A stretch of 64,000 nt of DNA from Erpobdella octoculata (taxonomy: Eukaryota > Annelida > Clitellata > Hirudinida > Erpobdellidae). Both the position numbers and the translations under genes were made by a program. The notes under the pieces were generated by a model. That model made no database searches, was not told the origin of the DNA, and worked only from the letters and a program-made list of their open reading frames with translations. Below, piece after piece: positions 59,601 to 64,000 of the stretch; the first letter of the stretch is position 1, and the number at the start of each line of letters is the position of its first letter. The stretch is taken from positions 5,311,761 to 5,375,760 of the forward strand of contig OZ022243.1 in the NCBI GenBank assembly GCA_963978895.1. Direction: 5' to 3'.

Positions 59601-61951
59601 AGTAAGGGGGACTCATTTGTGGGTTTCACAGTCACTTCAACATTTTCAGCATCTGAAAACCTCTTTTTTTATTCAATTCAGAAATCTCTCGTGTGGGAAA
59701 TCATGGGAACGGAATTCACAAAGTCGGAAGTCCACACGGCAGGTGGAATTTCCATCAGGTTTCCTCGTATTCTGAAAATCCGAACCGACAAGTCATTTAA
59801 AGAGGCTACTGACGTTGATAGATTAAAGGTAATTTTGTTATTGTAAAGATTTATCTTTGTTCATTTTTTCATTCTGTGATTCAACTATACGATTCATTCT
59901 TCGATGGAGTTAGGTTGACATGAGATGAACTGCATATAAGTAATAATAGAGTTTGCTATGAGTTAGTGGTTTTAATATTATATGGATTACAAAATTTGAA
60001 GAATCAAAGTAGTATTCTTTCATGTTATGTTCAGACGATGTTGTTTGACGTTGCAGGTGTGCCGTATGCACAGGTGTGAAATACAACATGATGAAAAGTA
60101 ATTAATATTCGATTGCGGTGTTTTCAGATTCTGTACGAAACGTCCAAAGAACACTCGAAAATTGAAGATCTCTTCAGTAAGAATTCGCCCTCATCGAAAG
60201 GATCCAAAAAAGACCTAAAAAGTAATTCAAATAAGAATAATAAGAGTACAAAAAAGAAGGAAGATGAGGAGGAGGAAGATGAAGATGATGCAGATTGTAA
60301 ATTGAATGAAAGTACAGATTTGAATGAAAGTGGTGAAGTAAATAAGAGTGGTCAATCAAATGATGATGTTACAGTAACTTCAGAATTGGACTCCACTCAG
60401 AAATATGAAATGGATGAAGACGATGATGAATTAATTAGACAAGTTAATTTGAGTAGCTTTACTAACATGAAAGAGAAAGAACAGGTTTATCTTTTTCAAT
60501 TATTTTGTTAAAATTGATTTTAAAGAAAATTCAAAATATTAAAAGTTATAATTATGGTAGCGTTAATATGGTTATAATTGAATGATTTTCATCTCTAGAA
60601 TTATCATTAATATTATATTAATAACTACAATTATTTAATAACAACTAATTATATTAATTATTACTACTAATTATAATTACTGCCATATTAATTATAATTA
60701 TTATATAAATTATTATTCTAATGATTTAATTGTTTTTTTTTACCGAAAATCGAAACACTCACACAGCGTCAGACGTGTCGCTACGGCGATAAATGCTATC
60801 AGAAGAGTTTTCTGCATCGAATGAATTTCAGTCATCCCAGGAAGAGGAAGTCGGACGAGAGCGGAACGTCGACGGACGACCGCGGCGGAAATAAACAAAT
60901 TAAACTTCAGGTTTAAAATAAAAAATTAAATTTTTTTCCATAGTTCAATTTATTTTATTCCTGCTTGATCAATTATAGTTTTTTTTTATATCTATAACAA
61001 TGGATTTGGGTTTTATTTTATTTTATTTTCAGGTTTAATATAAAAAAATTAAAATATTTTATTTCCATAGTTCAATTTTGTTTATTCCTGCTTGATCAAT
61101 TATAGTTTTTATTTTATATCTATAACAATGGATTTGGGTTTTATTTTTTAAACAGCCACTCAAGGACATCTTTCTAGATCTGTCGTTCTATCTCTCTCCT
61201 TCTCTCGCTGGCAGTCTAATGAAGAAGCTGAAACGATACATCGTGGCGTTAGTCGTCATTTGTTTTACGTATTTGTTAATTTATTCTCTAATTAAAATTT
61301 GTACTGTGTGAGTCTATCTACGTAATTCTTATTTACCGAATAACAAAATGTTATTGACTGAATTACATCTCAATTCAATTTAATTTTTCTATATATATAT
61401 ATATATATAAAATGCCTTTAGTCGGCAAACATGTGTCCTGAAGATTTTATAAGAAATTCTTATTTGTTATGTCTTTCTCATTTTTTGTTATTTGATTAAA
61501 TTAAATGATGGGAAATACCACGGATGATTGGTTTTTCTGTTTAGTCGTTATGATTTATATGTGGGATTGTAAAGTAAAATTGAAATTGACAACATCGAAC
61601 AATAATGCAATGTTGTGTGTTTTAATTTTTGTGCTTGTCCTACAGTTACGGAGGTGAAGTCAGCGACGATTACAACGCACAAGACGTTGATTTCTGTATC
61701 GCAGACAGTCCTCAGCAGGTATGCCGTCAATCCAACCGTATTAATAACTGCGTAAAATGATTTCCTGTTTACTTTAATATTTTTATATCATTTAATTATT
61801 ACAGCCAGGGAAAATTCATCAGAGTTCAGGATATCTGCAAATGTCTACGTCTTCAGCATCAACTACCTCGATTAAATCTAAAAAGATTATTACATCTGGT
61901 GTCATATGGAAACATATAGAGAGTGAAACTATCCTGGAAAAACCCGCCTGA
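50660..61951 (+). CDS. LIG3: DNA ligase III with an added PBZ zinc finger
   Basis: ATP-dependent DNA ligase for single-strand break and base-excision repair. Twenty-two exons: 50660-50945, 52225-52344, 52441-52689, 53427-53533, 53919-54050, 54437-54516, 54763-54840, 55256-55403, 55886-56041, 56351-56482, 56860-56939, 57106-57193, 57619-57696, 58028-58151, 58357-58499, 58903-58977, 59682-59828, 60128-60484, 60767-60910, 61156-61247, 61646-61718 and 61805-61951; all phases fit, 1011 residues. Residues 1-95: PARP-type zinc finger (C18, C21, H52, C55). About 180-390: DNA-binding domain. Catalytic motif I KYDGERVQ with lysine 423; motif III LILDSEV; motif IV EGLEGLVLKD; motif V WLKVKKDY. OB domain to about 740, then an acidic Ser/Lys linker. 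Residues 864-884: CRYGDKCY..H..FSHP, a CX5CX6HX5H PBZ finger for poly(ADP-ribose). Residues 909-1004: BRCT domain, by analogy for an XRCC1 partner. Length is close to human LIG3; the PBZ finger is the unusual part. The start is the first ATG before the zinc finger; I see no mitochondrial presequence. Confidence 0.95.
51423..51507 (+). repeat. Near-perfect 32-bp inverted repeat (hairpin) in LIG3 intron 1
   Basis: Arms 51423-51454 (AAACAAACACTGGGAAGCAT...) and 51476-51507 are complementary at 31 of 32 positions with a 21-nt loop. On the transcribed strand it would fold into an 85-nt hairpin of pre-miRNA size. It could equally be a tiny foldback element; no flanking duplication is evident. Confidence 0.75.
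54941..55101 (+). repeat. Dispersed repeat family S, copy 3, in LIG3 intron 7
   Basis: Same family as 27765-27930 and 29255-29402: CCAAGTCTGGAGAAAGGAGG, GTGATCCACGACAGGAAGTA and CATTACAGTCTTAAAACACT, ending GTAAAGGACTATAAACTATT. Confidence 0.65.
58992..59368. repeat. 39-bp minisatellite in LIG3 intron 16
   Basis: About 9.6 copies of a 39-bp unit (TTGTTTCTTTTGTATYGATA then TGATTTGTATCACAAGAKA) with single-base variants. The unit length is a multiple of three, so frames stay open on both strands; these are not genes. It begins 15 bp after the splice donor of exon 16. Confidence 0.9.
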
Positions 61952-63074
61952 AATAATTCGTTTAACCGTGCCATAAAATTATGCTCAGCGTAAAAACTTC
62001 ACTGTGATGGATTTCATTAGTGATTTATTAGTACCTTATTCATCTTTATTCACATTTCAGGTCTACTCGTAAGAGTCAATCCTTATCATAATCACTCAAT
62101 GTTTTTTTATTATTCTAAGACTTTTTTATTGTTAACATGTTAGTGAAGTTTATACACATTCTTATTGTTCATGAGGTTCACATATTTCGACGTTATTTGT
62201 ACGTTATTGAGGTTCGTATATGTCCTCATTGATTGTACGTTAAGGAAGTTTGTACATGTACACTGTAGATGTTGTTTGTATGTTAAGAAGATTTATTGAC
62301 ATACACATTTCTCATTACTAGCACAACTGTACCAACCAAAAACTAATTATTTATCACTCCGTTTTTTGTGTACAGTCACGAATGATGAATATCAGTCAGC
62401 ATTTTGTGAATTGCCATTCATCCTGTTATTTTCGTGAATAATATTCTGAGTATCTCTATAATTTTATCTGGCTCATCTGAAGTGTGCAGGGAATCTATGA
62501 TTTGATTTGTTGAATTTTTGTTTGAATAGTCAGCTTTTGTTGGGAGTTTGTGAAGATTACCTATGTTTCTTATTTTCTTTAATTCATTCTTGCAATGCTT
62601 GTTAGGTGCATGTAATTAAACATGTTAAAACTGTTTTATGTTTTGTTGAAGTTCAGTATTTGAGTTTTTGAAGGAGCTACCATGTTTAATTATAAGTGGC
62701 ATTGTCAGCACTAAGTTTATACAGTGCTAGTGCTATAGCGATAAGGCATTCAGTCAGTGGTTAAAATCCCGCTGGCGCCACCAGCATCCGTAGTTGGTTA
62801 TTACTGTTAAATTAGTTTTATGTTTTAACATTCATTCAGTAAAATTTATTAATGTACAGTTGATTCTACCAGATAGCTATTTTATAGAGATCAGCAGTGT
62901 CAACTTCTATCAATCTTGTCATTCTTGTGAATCAGCCATCACGAATTGATAATTAACATTATTAGAAGAATCTCAATTTCAACTTCAAGGTGTCTATTTC
63001 TTTTGCAGGAAAATCTGTCATTTTGTTTTTAGGAGAGTTTAATTTCATTGTGTCCTCATGTATTAATTGAAATA
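61952..63074. other. LIG3 3' flank, no further gene seen
   Basis: Probably holds the 3' UTR of LIG3; I could not pick a convincing polyadenylation site. At 62160-62290 there are loose tandem GTACGTTA-TTGAGGTT-like repeats. At about 62715-62790 a GATAAGGCATTCAGTCAGTG, AAAATCCCGCTGGCGCCACC stretch resembles a worn tRNA-headed SINE. Confidence 0.4.
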
Positions 63075-63440
63075 TAGCTAAGATGACTGGTTGCGCCCCT
63101 GCCTGTCAGAATGATGCCCGCCTTTGAAAACAAACCAGTCAGTTCTTCTACACACGCTTCAATGTAGTCTAGCATCTCCGCTGGTTTGTAGATGGGCTGC
63201 GACAAAAGTGCAGGAGCCAGACTGATGAATGGATGGTTGACCGCACGTACATAGCAACTCCACCTCCACGACGCTGCTCCAGATCCCTGCGAAACACGGT
63301 GTATTCGGTGAAGCTGGCAACGCTGTCCGAATGTTTAGACTTGCAATGTGTACCTATCTGTTATAACTCCAATGTCGACGTTGTAACTTACAAGATCAGC
63401 GGCAAGATGTTCGATGGCTTGTTCAGTAATGGTTGTTAAA
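63075..63440 (-). mobile_element. LINE endonuclease-domain fragment
   Basis: Broken frames on the minus strand read like the apurinic endonuclease domain of CR1/Jockey-type ORF2: NVDIGVIT near 63370, then DSVASFTEYTVFRR, REQRRGGGVAMYV-like text across a frame break near 63270, and GLFSKAGIIL near 63120 where the usual GDFN motif is damaged. Truncated on both sides and inactive. It may derive from the same family as 36725-37465. Confidence 0.6.
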
Positions 63441-63532
63441 AAATGTAGGAGACTCGAATAATAGACAAATAGAGAATTAACAAAACTAAAACGGTAGCTA
63501 CTATTGCCCCGGCGGTTAGCCGTGAAAATAAT

Positions 63533-63681
63533 CGGTAAAATTGCTGAGCCGGCAGTCGCGCCGTAAGTCTACCTAAAACTAAACCATAACCCTAACCCTT
63601 TAGAAAATATGTATATCTTTATCAATTGATCGAAGTTTCAATTGTTTTGGCAAAACCGCCGGCTCAGTAGCTATTTTACCG
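63533..63681. repeat. Short inverted repeat (CGGTAAAAT..GCCGGC)
   Basis: CGGTAAAATTGCTGAGCCGGC at 63533-63553 is inverted at 63659-63681, and a TATTGCCCCGGC block occurs both before (about 63501) and after (about 63684). The spacer contains TAACCCTAACCC. It looks like a miniature foldback element without clear target duplications. Confidence 0.5.
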
Positions 63682-64000
63682 CTTATTGCCCCGGCAAACG
63701 GCGCCTACTGCCTTGGTAATAGTTATAACGAGCTAAAAAAAGGGCGGCAGAACGAAAGTTGAGCATAGTCGTTAACAGTTCGATTATTTGTGTTCATGTT
63801 AGAAATGTTGACACCGTAGCTTGCTAACTAACAATAAATGGAGGTTGTAAGCTACAGGCTCACATTGACGTCAAAGCTAGAACGTTCGCCATTTGCAATT
63901 TCAAATTTCAAATCGCAACTGAAGCAACTTTACGACAAATCCAACGAACTTCTCACGAATAATATATATTGGATCATAAATTATTTTGACGTAGACTAAA

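Noticed and set aside
63583..63600. Telomere repeat TAACCCTAACCC
   Set aside because: Only about two units, within a small inverted repeat; not a telomere.

Overview
The window is nuclear DNA of an animal: AT-rich, with spliced genes, many short non-autonomous transposons and long microsatellites. Gene content (vertebrate-like DNA ligase III, fibrinogen-domain secreted proteins) and repeat style (tetranucleotide arrays, tRNA-headed SINEs, hAT-type miniature elements, LINE fragments) point to an aquatic invertebrate such as a tunicate, cnidarian or mollusc; sequence alone does not settle which.

The left and middle part (about 3-46 kb) is a tandem family on the minus strand of secreted proteins with an N-terminal apple/PAN-like cysteine domain and a C-terminal fibrinogen-related domain (FReD). 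I rebuilt three complete six-exon genes with consistent reading phase: 3363-8668, 32057-35955 and 39580-46183. The first five exons have identical lengths in all three (456, 37, 125, 97 and 165 nt). Broken relatives lie at 13233-13422 and 19050-19653. Inside the cluster, on the plus strand, is a four-exon gene (26566-28413) for a secreted protein with an apple-like module and what looks like an ILEI/FAM3-type domain; a broken copy abuts a FReD fragment at 19660-19952.

The right part (50660-61951) is one plus-strand gene, DNA ligase III, resolved into 22 exons coding for 1011 residues: PARP-type zinc finger, DNA-binding domain, nucleotidyltransferase core, OB domain, acidic linker, a PBZ-type poly(ADP-ribose)-binding zinc finger and a C-terminal BRCT domain. 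The PBZ finger is the most striking protein feature of the window.

Everything else is largely repeats. There are six hAT-like non-autonomous elements with terminal inverted repeats and 8-bp target duplications (one nested in another, one inserted exactly at a splice donor), tRNA-headed SINEs sharing one core, LINE fragments (reverse transcriptase at 36.7-37.5 kb, endonuclease at 63.1-63.4 kb), a gag-like remnant, a decayed transposon-like cysteine-rich gene at 15.5-17.6 kb, a 5S rRNA fragment, a strand-switching satellite at 47.6-50.3 kb, and very long CATA and TGAC arrays. A block of about 3 kb downstream of the first FReD gene is duplicated at 14.4-19.3 kb.
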